DNA of 37,610 nucleotides from an uncultured Lactobacillaceae bacterium (GTDB lineage: Bacteria > Bacillota > Bacilli > Lactobacillales > Lactobacillaceae), in contig CAKQCC010000002.1 in the NCBI GenBank assembly GCA_934216625.1, positions 1 to 37,610 of the forward strand, in the 5' to 3' direction. The position numbers and the translations under genes were made by a program. This document shows, piece by piece, positions 30,832-37,610 of the stretch; within the stretch, counting starts at the first letter, position 1, and each line of letters opens with the position of its first letter. Under the pieces are notes generated by a model. It saw nothing but the letters and a program-made list of their open reading frames with translations. It made no database searches and was not told the origin of the DNA.

Positions 30832-31593
30832 TTGTCAGGAATTTTAGATGGTAAACAAATCGTCGTCATGGGGGTTGCCAACCACCGCAGTATCGCCTGG
30901 GGCTGTGCTGACGCCATGATGAAGCAAGGTGCCAAAATCATTTATACTTATCGCAACGCTCGTTCGAAGAAACATCTAGCGCGATTGGTCGGGGATGACC
31001 AGCCCATGATTCAGTGCGACGTTTCGGATGATCAGAACATTAAACAAGCTTTTAGTCAGATCGGCCAGAAGTACGGCAAAATTGACGGGGTCATTCACGC
31101 CATTGCCTATGCCGATCGAGAAACTTTAACTTCTAAAGTTTTGGACGTCAAGCGGCCCGGCTACAATTTGGCCCAGGACATTAGCGCCTATTCGTTTATC
31201 GCGGTGGCCCATTACGCCAAACCAATTATGAACCCACGCGGCAGTGTCCTAGCGATGACCTACATGGGCGCGACCCGGGCGATTCCGAATTACAACATGA
31301 TGGGAGTGGCGAAAGCTGCCCTAGAAGCCAGCGTTCGTTACCTGGCCCGTGATTTAGGGCCCAGTCATATTCGTGCCAACGCCATTTCAGCCGGTGCGGT
31401 TAAGACTTTGTCAGTGACCGGCATCAGCCATCACCGTAATTTGCTGAAGGAATCACAAGCCCGCACCGTGGACGGTCAGAGCGTCACGATTAGTGAAATC
31501 GGTAACACGGCCGCGTTTTTGATGAGTGATTTATCAACCGGCTTGACCGGTGACGTTCTGTTCGTTGATAAAGGGGTTCATCTCCTGACCTAA
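30832..31593 (+). CDS. fabI: Enoyl-ACP reductase (NADH), FabI type
   Basis: 253 residues. It makes the last reduction of each elongation round. Typical FabI features: cofactor region GVANHRSIAWGCADAMM, HAIAYADRE, and the catalytic pair in NYNMMGVAKAALE (Tyr-x6-Lys). FabI-type and not the flavoprotein FabK used by many streptococci. The start is TTG after AAAGGG. Its stop TAA directly precedes the PPTase ATG (TAAATG), so the genes are tightly coupled. Confidence 0.95.
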   Translation: MSGILDGKQIVVMGVANHRSIAWGCADAMMKQGAKIIYTYRNARSKKHLARLVGDDQPMIQCDVSDDQNIKQAFSQIGQKYGKIDGVIHAIAYADRETLTSKVLDVKRPGYNLAQDISAYSFIAVAHYAKPIMNPRGSVLAMTYMGATRAIPNYNMMGVAKAALEASVRYLARDLGPSHIRANAISAGAVKTLSVTGISHHRNLLKESQARTVDGQSVTISEIGNTAAFLMSDLSTGLTGDVLFVDKGVHLLT

Positions 31594-32178
31594 ATGCAGA
31601 TTCTTCACGATTCAATTAATAACCCGATTTACCAGCCGCTCTATCGGAAATATCACGTTGATACCACTAAGTTTCATCCTCGACAGGATTTAGTTGGCAA
31701 GTGTTTGCTGGCTAAACTGTTACACGTTTCGCTTGCCGAGGTAATTTCCGGAAAATTATTTATTCACGGCCGGTTCGGGAAACCGTATTTGCGCAGTCAC
31801 GCCCTTGAATTTAATTTAACTAATTCAAAAGCCCAGGTGATTTTGGTGGCCGACTCGCGACCGGTGGCGGTCGATACCGAGAAAATCAGGCCAATTGATT
31901 ACCACCGGATTCACCGGGCCTTTACTTCCCGTGAGCTGGCTTTCTTGGCCCAAGCTAATCAAAATGATTTGAACCGGTTGACTTTGAAGCTCTGGACAAT
32001 TAAAGAAGGGGTCCTAAAGCTGATCGGCACCGGATTGTCGGGCGGCGCGCGAACGGTCCGAGTTCAGCTGCCGACGATGAGGACGGCGTTCCGCAAGGGC
32101 CACCAATATCGTTTAATTCCCTATAACGTTACCCCGGATTACGTTGGCGTAATTGTGAAGGAAGCTTATGATGCTTAA
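31594..32178 (+). CDS. 4'-phosphopantetheinyl transferase, Sfp type
   Basis: 194 residues. It would attach phosphopantetheine from CoA to Ser41 of AcpP. The three family motifs are present in reduced form: GKPYLRSHALEFNLTNSK (the standard FNxSHS is changed to FNLTNS), the metal motif VAVDTEKI with Asp94 and Glu96, and WTIKEGVLKLIGTGLS with Trp134, Lys137, Glu138. Sfp-type enzymes are longer and often serve secondary metabolism; inside a fab cluster this one is best read as the housekeeping carrier activator. It overlaps the biotin ligase start. Confidence 0.85.
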   Translation: MQILHDSINNPIYQPLYRKYHVDTTKFHPRQDLVGKCLLAKLLHVSLAEVISGKLFIHGRFGKPYLRSHALEFNLTNSKAQVILVADSRPVAVDTEKIRPIDYHRIHRAFTSRELAFLAQANQNDLNRLTLKLWTIKEGVLKLIGTGLSGGARTVRVQLPTMRTAFRKGHQYRLIPYNVTPDYVGVIVKEAYDA

Positions 32179-32941
32179 TCGATTTCGTGCGCACCGGGTT
32201 CGGCGCCTGATCCGAACTCATCCGCGGCCGCTGGTTAAAATTTTCGACCGGCTCGCTTCGACCCAAACTTATTCGTTACGGCAGGACTTCAGCAGTCCTG
32301 CGGTCGTAATTGCCGATCGCCAGACGCAAGGCCATGGTCAGCGGGATCATTCTTTTTATTCGCCGGCTTCCGGGATCTACATGACGGTAACGCTGCCGGC
32401 GCGGCGCTACTTCTTATCTAATCCTGGCTTGCTGACGGCCGGGATCGGCACCGCAATCGTGGAAGTGCTTTCGCCGCTGCTTCCCGATCACCTGGGCTTA
32501 AAATGGATGAATGATGTTTACTATCATCACCGGAAATGCGGTGGCGTTTTGGTTGAAACTAACGTGAATGATCAGAACGTGATTAAAGCCTTCGTGATTG
32601 GGATTGGGCTTAATTTACTGCCGACAAAATTCCCCAGTCGGATTCAATCACGGGCCGGTTATTTATTTCACAGTTTACCAGTATCGAAAGACGTCATCAT
32701 TGCCAGAATCTATGATCAGCTGGTGCGAACGTTAGGCTTTTCAGCTCACCAGATTCTGACCGCCTATCGAGCGTCAATGCTGTGGCAGCACCGGTTAGTC
32801 GAATTTCAAACTGCTGCCGGTTCCGGTGCCGGCGTGATCTTGGGCATTGATTCGAAAGCCAGGCTCGTGATCCGAGATCGGCAGGGTGCCGTTCGCCACC
32901 TCAATTATCGCGATGCTTCGCAAATTCGTTTAGTACATTAA
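32168..32941 (+). CDS. birA: Biotin-protein ligase without DNA-binding domain, altered biotin loop
   Basis: 257 residues of the BirA/LplA fold; no N-terminal helix-turn-helix, so no repressor role. It would attach biotin to Lys124 of AccB. Recognisable parts are IADRQTQGHGQRDHSFYSP, GLKWMNDVYYHHRKCGGVLVET and the small SH3-like C-terminal domain. The biotin loop that reads GRGRRGR in E. coli is GHGQRDH here (residues 55-61), with the position of Arg118 occupied by Gln58. The KWPND motif is KWMND. Two ATG codons stand in tandem; the second has the better distance (six bases) to AAGGAAG. The start overlaps the PPTase gene. Confidence 0.87.
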   Translation: MMLNRFRAHRVRRLIRTHPRPLVKIFDRLASTQTYSLRQDFSSPAVVIADRQTQGHGQRDHSFYSPASGIYMTVTLPARRYFLSNPGLLTAGIGTAIVEVLSPLLPDHLGLKWMNDVYYHHRKCGGVLVETNVNDQNVIKAFVIGIGLNLLPTKFPSRIQSRAGYLFHSLPVSKDVIIARIYDQLVRTLGFSAHQILTAYRASMLWQHRLVEFQTAAGSGAGVILGIDSKARLVIRDRQGAVRHLNYRDASQIRLVH

Positions 32942-32955
32942 GAAAGGACGTTTTT

Positions 32956-33396
32956 ATGAGCGTTTTGAACACGACAGACATTATGAAATTAATCCCCAAC
33001 CGTTACCCGATCCTGTTTATTGATAAGGTTGATAAATTGGAACCGGGCAAGTTTATTGAAGCCACCAAAAACGTGACCATTAACGAAAATTATTTCCAGG
33101 GCCACTTTCCCGGTAATCCAGTGATGCCCGGGGTCTTGATCATCGAAGCGATGGCGCAGGTTGCCTCGATCTTGATCCTGAAGACGCCGAAGTACAAAGG
33201 GATGACGGCCTACATGGGATCGATCAAAAACGCGAAGTTCCGAAAGGTCGTCCGCCCCGGTGACGTCTTACGCTTTGACGTCAAGATGGGTCGTCAGCAT
33301 TGGAACATGGGCTTGGTTGAATGCAAAGCGTTCGTTGGTACTAAGCGGGCTTGTGAAGCCGAGTTATCGTTTATCGTTCCCGGAGCTAAGAAATAG
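32956..33396 (+). CDS. fabZ: 3-hydroxyacyl-ACP dehydratase
   Basis: 146 residues, hot-dog fold. It dehydrates 3-hydroxyacyl-ACP. The active-site motif is complete: YFQGHFPGNPVMPG and IIEAMAQV, with catalytic His and Glu. Further KNAKFRKVVRPGDVLRFDV. This is the full-motif dehydratase of the cluster and contrasts with the altered paralogue at 27440. AAAGGACG lies before the ATG, and fabF follows after 12 bases. Confidence 0.96.
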   Translation: MSVLNTTDIMKLIPNRYPILFIDKVDKLEPGKFIEATKNVTINENYFQGHFPGNPVMPGVLIIEAMAQVASILILKTPKYKGMTAYMGSIKNAKFRKVVRPGDVLRFDVKMGRQHWNMGLVECKAFVGTKRACEAELSFIVPGAKK

Positions 33397-33408
33397 AAAG
33401 GAAATATT

Positions 33409-34638
33409 ATGGAACATCGTGTTGCAGTTGTTGGCATGGGTGCCGTCAGTCCGTTAGGTAACGATCTTCATTCGTTCCTGGACGGGATTTTTGCCTCGAA
33501 ATCCGGCATTGCGCCCATTACTCATTTTGACGCCAGTGATACCGGTGTGACGGTGGCGGCCGAAGTCAATCATTTTGACCCGACCCGTTATATGAAACGG
33601 AAGACGGCCCGCCGCATGGACCGCTTTTCCCAATTTGCGGTGACTTCCGCTTTTGAAGCCATGCAGAACGCCGGTTTGAAAAAGGGCGATTACGACCCGA
33701 ACCAAGTGGGCGTGATTTACGGCTCCGGTATCGGTGGCTTGGACACCATTCAGAAACAGGTCATTAAAATGGATCACAAGGGTCCGCGCCGCGTTTCACC
33801 GTTCTTCGTCCCCGACGCCATTATTAACATGGCGGCCGGTAACATCTCGATTAATTTGGACGCCCGGAACATGAGTGAAGGAATCGTCACGGCTTGTTCA
33901 TCGGGTACCAACGCGATTGGGGACGCCTTTGAACGCATCAAGCAGGGCAAAGCCACCTACATGATTACCGGTGGTGCCGAAGCCAGCGTCAACAAGATCG
34001 GCATTTCCGGTTTTGCGGCGTTGACGGCGTTATCAACTTCAAAAGACCCGAAGAAGGCGTCAATGCCGTTTGACAAGGACCGCAACGGTTTCGTAATGGG
34101 CGAAGGTGCCGGCACCTTGGTCTTGGAAGACTGGGATCACGCCCAAAAACGTGGTGCCCACATCCTGGGTGAGATCGTCGGCTACGGCAGCACCAGCGAC
34201 GCTTACAAATTGACGGCGCCGCGTCCGGACGGCTCAGGTGCCATTCGGGCCATGAAACAGGCCGTCGACGAAGCTGGAATCAAGACCGGTGACTTGGATT
34301 ACGTCAACGCCCACGGGACCGCCACGAGTGATAACGACGGGGCCGAAGCGCAGGCCATCGCCAAATGCTTCAGTGATAACGATCACTTGGAAGTCAGCAG
34401 CACCAAGGGGATGACCGGTCACGCCCTGGGTGCCGCCGGAGCACTCGAAGCCGTAATCGTGATCGATGCCCTGAACCGTGGCCAGATGCCAGTCAACGTC
34501 GGCTGCTACCACCAGGATCCACAAGCGAAGATTACGTTGGTTAATTCGAAAAACAATCGGAAACCGATTACGACCGCCATCAGTAATTCGTTCGGTTTCG
34601 GCGGTCACAACGCGGTCTTAGCGTTCCGCAAAGCATAA
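33409..34638 (+). CDS. fabF: 3-oxoacyl-ACP synthase II
   Basis: 409 residues, thiolase fold. It elongates acyl-ACP with malonyl-ACP. Catalytic Cys163 is in GIVTACSSGTNAI, with His residues in DYVNAHGTATSDND and STKGMTGHALGAAGA; the closing SNSFGFGGHNAV is standard. In related clusters fabF follows fabG; here it comes at the end after fabZ. It is the last gene of the cluster and ends 26 bases before a terminator. Confidence 0.96.
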   Translation: MEHRVAVVGMGAVSPLGNDLHSFLDGIFASKSGIAPITHFDASDTGVTVAAEVNHFDPTRYMKRKTARRMDRFSQFAVTSAFEAMQNAGLKKGDYDPNQVGVIYGSGIGGLDTIQKQVIKMDHKGPRRVSPFFVPDAIINMAAGNISINLDARNMSEGIVTACSSGTNAIGDAFERIKQGKATYMITGGAEASVNKIGISGFAALTALSTSKDPKKASMPFDKDRNGFVMGEGAGTLVLEDWDHAQKRGAHILGEIVGYGSTSDAYKLTAPRPDGSGAIRAMKQAVDEAGIKTGDLDYVNAHGTATSDNDGAEAQAIAKCFSDNDHLEVSSTKGMTGHALGAAGALEAVIVIDALNRGQMPVNVGCYHQDPQAKITLVNSKNNRKPITTAISNSFGFGGHNAVLAFRKA

Positions 34639-34664
34639 ATTAATTATTATAAATTACGTTAACG

Positions 34665-34694
34665 ATCGCCATGAACAGAATCATGGCGATTTTT
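34665..34694 (+). terminator. Terminator of the fab/acc cluster
   Basis: ATCGCCATGA (34665-34674) and TCATGGCGAT (34681-34690) are perfect complements with loop ACAGAA, followed by TTTT. Confidence 0.9.
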
Positions 34695-34722
34695 GTAATT
34701 GCGACGAACAAGATAGTATAAT
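34693..34722 (+). promoter_or_regulatory. Promoter of the Ser-rich protein gene
   Basis: TTGTAA (34693-34698) and TATAAT (34717-34722) are spaced by 18 bases, the -35 overlapping the tail of the preceding terminator. Transcription would start near 34729, so the upstream TTG at 34732 would be almost leaderless. Confidence 0.65.
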
Positions 34723-34770
34723 TGACGTAGCTTGATTTATTCTCATAAGAAGCAAGAAGATGTTTATTTC

Positions 34771-36393
34771 GTGTCAGCTAAACGTCATAATTTTTCGGCG
34801 ATTGCGGACTCGTCCGGCAGTTCTGGCTCACAAGCGAGCAGTTCGGCGAGCCAAGCTGATTCGTCCGTTGATTCACGGGCGAGTTCGGCGAGTCAGCACC
34901 ACAGTAATTTCGTCAGCTTAAGCAGCCAGAGTACCGACAGCAATCTGGTTAACGCCTCGAACGCCGTCGCGAACGCTGATCAATATTATCACCAGATTGA
35001 CTCGATTTCCGACCGGGTCATTAAGAACTCGGCTTCGGTTCAGTCGTTGTCAATCCTGATCCGGCAGCTCAGTAGCCAGATCGCCCCGAGTATGTCGATC
35101 GCGACGAACCTGGACCCGATTAACGCGGCGGCCCAGAACGTGGCCATCAACATCATCCGGATCAACAGTCATAAAATCAAGGCTTTGGTCGCGAAAAGCA
35201 AGGTCGGCGACGTGGCGTCAAAGACCCACCGGGATTACCAGTCCTATAATCACGCTAAGGCAACCGTTAAAAAAGACGTCAGCGAGATTAACCGAAACAT
35301 GGCGTCCCAGAACAATTCGGTGATGAACGAAGCTATCGCCACTCTAAATTCCGATAACGCGTTAGTGACCTCGTACGCTTACAAGTTAAGCGCCGACGTC
35401 AGTCAAGCCACTAACAACGTGGCCAGCGCTAGTTCGGCAACTAGTGATGCTTTACTGAACCAGTCGAACGCGTCGAGCGCCTGCGAAAAGGCGGCGTCGG
35501 TCGCGAACGGCGTCCAGAAACGAGTGGTGTCGGCCGTAAGCTCGAACGCGGCGGTAACCAGTTCGGTTGCGGCCCAGGTAGGCGTTTGGCAAAAGAAGAC
35601 CGTGCACTTCGACCAGATGATGAGCCAGATGAATCAGCAGTATTCAGCTAATTCGGTAATCGCTAGCGCCAGTAACTTGATTCAGTCGGATTTGCAGACG
35701 ATCATCGCCAATAATCATTTGGTGAGTAACGCCGCGACGACCGCGATTACCCAGGCCAGCCGGGTTAACTACAAGGGCTTAATCAACAGAAGCGACGTTG
35801 GTTCACTAGGTGATCACGTTCAGACCGTCAGCCAGGCCGCCAGCAAGGCCACCAGCAACGAACAAGTGGTGGTCAGCGCCATGAACCACGCTTCAAGCGC
35901 GGCCGCGGCCGCTAAATCAGTGGCCGCCACGCTGGCTGAAAAACGTTCGGCATTAGAAGACGGTGCCAAAGGTTACGTGCCGGGCCGCATGATGAACTCA
36001 AGCGTTTTGCTCGACCGGCCGAAGAGCTACGTCAAGAATTATCACCAGGGCTACTTCAGTTCCCGTCGCGGCTTCCTTGATCACGTTCACGAAACCGTCA
36101 CGAACGCCGATCATGATTCTGGCGGCATCTTGCCGTACCGGGTCGGTTTCAAGAACGCCAGCCGGTTTATCCGCGGAGTTAACGACGCTCGGCGCCGGAT
36201 CATCAAGGATGACGAGCTGATCGATAATCGTCACTACAACGTTGGTTACGATACGTACCGGCAATTAGTCAGGAAACGGATGAAATTAGGTCAGGATCAG
36301 CACGACCAGGAAATCGCTAAAAATCACCCGCTGGTTTCTTTAAACGAAGGAATCTTGTTAGTGATGGGCTTCCTGGTTGGCGCTGCTGATTAA
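34771..36393 (+). CDS. Ser/Ala/Asn-rich coiled-coil-like protein without signal peptide
   Basis: 540 residues, family not recognised. Residues 1-60 are mostly Ser, Ala and Gln (SSGSSGSQASSSASQAD). The middle (~60-410) is rich in Ala, Ser, Asn, Val and Gln with helical, heptad-like spacing, as in long coiled coils or LEA-like proteins. The last ~120 residues are different: basic and aromatic (GYFSSRRGFLDHV, RFIRGVNDARRRIIKDDELIDNRHYNVGYDTYRQL), ending in a short hydrophobic tail (LNEGILLVMGFLVGAAD). No Sec signal, anchor motif or KxYKxGKxW is visible at the N-terminus. The GTG at 34771 follows AGAAGA by 11 bases; a TTG at 34732 could extend it by 13 residues but lacks leader and ribosome site. 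A 115-residue gene follows after 14 bases. Confidence 0.72.
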   Translation: MSAKRHNFSAIADSSGSSGSQASSSASQADSSVDSRASSASQHHSNFVSLSSQSTDSNLVNASNAVANADQYYHQIDSISDRVIKNSASVQSLSILIRQLSSQIAPSMSIATNLDPINAAAQNVAINIIRINSHKIKALVAKSKVGDVASKTHRDYQSYNHAKATVKKDVSEINRNMASQNNSVMNEAIATLNSDNALVTSYAYKLSADVSQATNNVASASSATSDALLNQSNASSACEKAASVANGVQKRVVSAVSSNAAVTSSVAAQVGVWQKKTVHFDQMMSQMNQQYSANSVIASASNLIQSDLQTIIANNHLVSNAATTAITQASRVNYKGLINRSDVGSLGDHVQTVSQAASKATSNEQVVVSAMNHASSAAAAAKSVAATLAEKRSALEDGAKGYVPGRMMNSSVLLDRPKSYVKNYHQGYFSSRRGFLDHVHETVTNADHDSGGILPYRVGFKNASRFIRGVNDARRRIIKDDELIDNRHYNVGYDTYRQLVRKRMKLGQDQHDQEIAKNHPLVSLNEGILLVMGFLVGAAD

Positions 36394-36407
36394 AGAAGGG
36401 TGACAAC

Positions 36408-36755
36408 ATGGATCGCAAAGCAGTGGTTGAACGCATCAAAGCGGCGCCCAACCCGATCATTGATAGTTATCGAAAAATTGTGAACCACCGCAAGCACCAG
36501 ACGATCGACACGAACCACGTCGGCTGGCACGTGCTGGAAATCATGGCCGTGAAGCACCGAAAAGATTTCTTTGACGCGAATGGTCACTGGAAATCATGGA
36601 AGAGTCACGCGGTTCAGCAGCTGGCGCGCACTTGTGCAGAAGACGCCGTCAGTATCGGGATGACCCTGACGCAATATTGGCAGGGTAAGCGCTTGAACGC
36701 GATTCAGGTGGCGATGATTAAGCCGTACCTGAAACTGAAACCATTAATCAAATGA
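36408..36755 (+). CDS. Hypothetical basic protein, 115 residues
   Basis: Not recognised. The ATG follows AGAAGGGTG and lies 14 bases after the Ser-rich gene, so both are probably one transcript, ended by the terminator at 36783. The protein has no signal peptide or membrane segment. It is basic, mostly helical by look, with Trp and His spread along it (VGWHVLEIMAVKHRKDFF, HWKSWKSHAVQQLART) and a C-terminal LTQYWQGKRLNAIQVAMIKPYLKLK. A partner of the Ser-rich protein is possible by position only. Confidence 0.7.
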   Translation: MDRKAVVERIKAAPNPIIDSYRKIVNHRKHQTIDTNHVGWHVLEIMAVKHRKDFFDANGHWKSWKSHAVQQLARTCAEDAVSIGMTLTQYWQGKRLNAIQVAMIKPYLKLKPLIK

Positions 36756-36782
36756 TTTATCGAAAATAATGATAATATAAAA

Positions 36783-36818
36783 AAGCACCTGTTCATTTTT
36801 AAGCAAGGTGCTTTTATT
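36783..36818 (+). terminator. Terminator after the 115-residue gene
   Basis: AAGCACCT (36783-36790) and AGGTGCTT (36806-36813) pair around a 15-base loop, followed by TTATTTATTTTT. A-rich flank on the left allows minus-strand use as well. Confidence 0.8.
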
Positions 36819-36842
36819 TATTTTTGCTTTCGTAATTAGGAT

Positions 36843-36870
36843 TTGATTTTAATTCAAATCAAGATACAAT
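36843..36870 (+). promoter_or_regulatory. Promoter with inverted repeat over the -35 (surface protein)
   Basis: TTGATT (36843-36848) and TACAAT (36865-36870) are 16 bases apart. The perfect inverted repeat TTGATTT (36843-36849) and AAATCAA (36856-36862) covers the -35 and most of the spacer, which makes it a candidate operator. Confidence 0.55.
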
Positions 36871-36902
36871 AGACATGAACTGGTTTGGAAAGGAAGCCGA
36901 TC

Positions 36903-37610
36903 ATGTATAACAAAAGTCGTTTTACTAAAGTTAATGATAAGAAACTGTTACATAAAGTTAAGAAACAATGGGTTGTCATGTCAGTCGCGTTGCTGGGGAT
37001 GCTCGGCGTCGGTGCCGCCCACGCGCAGGCTCACGCTGCCGTCAATAACGGTCCGCAGCAGACCAACCAGCCCAAAACGAATGCCAGTCAACATACATAC
37101 ACGCTGAATAATAGCAAGCAGGCTCCGGCTCGCCAGTCTTCACCGGCCGCCGTCATGCACCAGGCCCACCAATTAACGGGCCGCTTGGTGCAGAACCAGA
37201 TGCTGGATCATCAGTCAATGCGGCGGCAACCGTCAGCTCCGGCCCAGCCAGCAAAAACCAACCAGGCGACTAACCAAGCTCAGCAAGCCTTGCACCAGGC
37301 TCATGATCAGCGACTATCAGTCGGGATGGTCGGTAGCACGCCAGCTCGACTCGACATTCCAGGCCAGGCCACTTCCGATCAGTTGAATCACATGTGGCAA
37401 AACGGTCAGCTTGCCCACACCAGTTGGGATCCTTCCACCAATACTCTAACCATTAGTAACGGGATTATTGCGCCCGGCAGTAATGGTGATATGACTACTA
37501 ATAATCAGAGCGGAAATAGTGATTCAATTTCCAATTTTGGTAATAGTAACGGTGCCGATTACACCAACGCTAATAATGCACAAACGATTGACTTCCGTAA
37601 CGCGATTGCA
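36903..37610 (+). CDS. Secreted surface protein with KxYKxGKxW-like signal, cut by window edge
   Basis: 236 codons to the right edge with no stop, so the protein is longer. The ATG follows AAAGGAAG by six bases. Residues 1-45 form an unusually long signal: MYNKSRFTKVNDKKLLHKVK, then KQWVVMSVALLGMLGVG and a cleavage region AHAQAHA. The layout (about 20 polar basic residues, a conserved Trp, then the hydrophobic core) resembles the KxYKxGKxW signal of large lactobacillar surface proteins, but the motif is imperfect (HKVKKQW). After it comes a Gln/Asn/Ala/Pro/His-rich, low-complexity stretch to about residue 150, then a Ser/Asn/Gly-rich part with beta-like character (STNTLTISNGIIAPGSNGD). Likely an adhesin or glycoprotein-like surface protein; exact type not visible. 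Confidence 0.85.
   Translation, partial: MYNKSRFTKVNDKKLLHKVKKQWVVMSVALLGMLGVGAAHAQAHAAVNNGPQQTNQPKTNASQHTYTLNNSKQAPARQSSPAAVMHQAHQLTGRLVQNQMLDHQSMRRQPSAPAQPAKTNQATNQAQQALHQAHDQRLSVGMVGSTPARLDIPGQATSDQLNHMWQNGQLAHTSWDPSTNTLTISNGIIAPGSNGDMTTNNQSGNSDSISNFGNSNGADYTNANNAQTIDFRNAIA

Noticed and set aside
33454..34608. Long antisense frames across fabF
   Set aside because: They follow from the codon use of fabF; no start signals and no sensible protein composition.
34732..34770. TTG at 34732 as the start of the Ser-rich protein
   Set aside because: It lies only a few bases after the expected transcription start and has no ribosome site, and the added residues give no signal peptide.

Overview
The window reads as a chromosomal segment from a low-to-medium GC Gram-positive bacterium of the family Lactobacillaceae. 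The clues are TTG and GTG starts behind strong AAGGAG-type ribosome sites, many secreted or wall proteins with short cationic signal peptides, a KxYKxGKxW-like signal peptide at the right edge, and a fab/acc cluster in the lactobacillar style with FabI as enoyl reductase. I cannot name the species. I see no rRNA, tRNA, CRISPR array, insertion sequence or prophage, and no gene-free stretch longer than about 260 bases. Only the two edge genes are cut: katA on the left and a surface protein on the right.

Left third (1-14.2 kb). A haem catalase on the minus strand is followed by a plus-strand run of an Ssb paralogue without the usual acidic tail and two secreted proteins carrying dense arginine blocks. 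A TSUP permease and a divergent MFS exporter come next. Two amino-acid permeases follow on the minus strand; the second has a consensus promoter, a long leader and a possible leader peptide. An ABC-2 type permease without its ATPase, two very small genes, two flavin-type nitroreductases overlapping a RibU-like riboflavin ECF component, and a DUF3290-DUF421 fusion complete this part.

Middle (14.4-23.9 kb). Cell-envelope and DNA-related genes lie here: an NlpC/P60 hydrolase, an OatA-type peptidoglycan O-acetyltransferase, an Ogt/ATL-like protein whose acceptor cysteine is threonine, an EndA/NucA-type lipoprotein nuclease overlapping a HesB-like protein, and a DUF2075 ATPase overlapping a possible 33-residue protein. 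Phosphoglucomutase and formate-tetrahydrofolate ligase are divergent from each other.

Right third (24.0-34.6 kb). Fourteen genes of type II fatty acid synthesis run in one direction with almost no gaps: fabH, acpP, fabD, fabG, accB, a FabZ paralogue, accC, accD, accA, fabI, a phosphopantetheinyl transferase, a biotin ligase, fabZ and fabF. The cluster holds the four acetyl-CoA carboxylase subunits, all elongation activities, and the two enzymes that would activate its carrier proteins (PPTase for AcpP, biotin ligase for AccB). No FabT-type regulator is present. A strong terminator-like hairpin sits inside fabD.

Right end (34.7-37.6 kb). A Ser/Ala/Asn-rich 540-residue protein without signal peptide, an unrecognised 115-residue protein, and the start of a secreted surface protein. 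The unrecognised pair and the arginine-rich secreted pair on the left are the least explained parts of the window.
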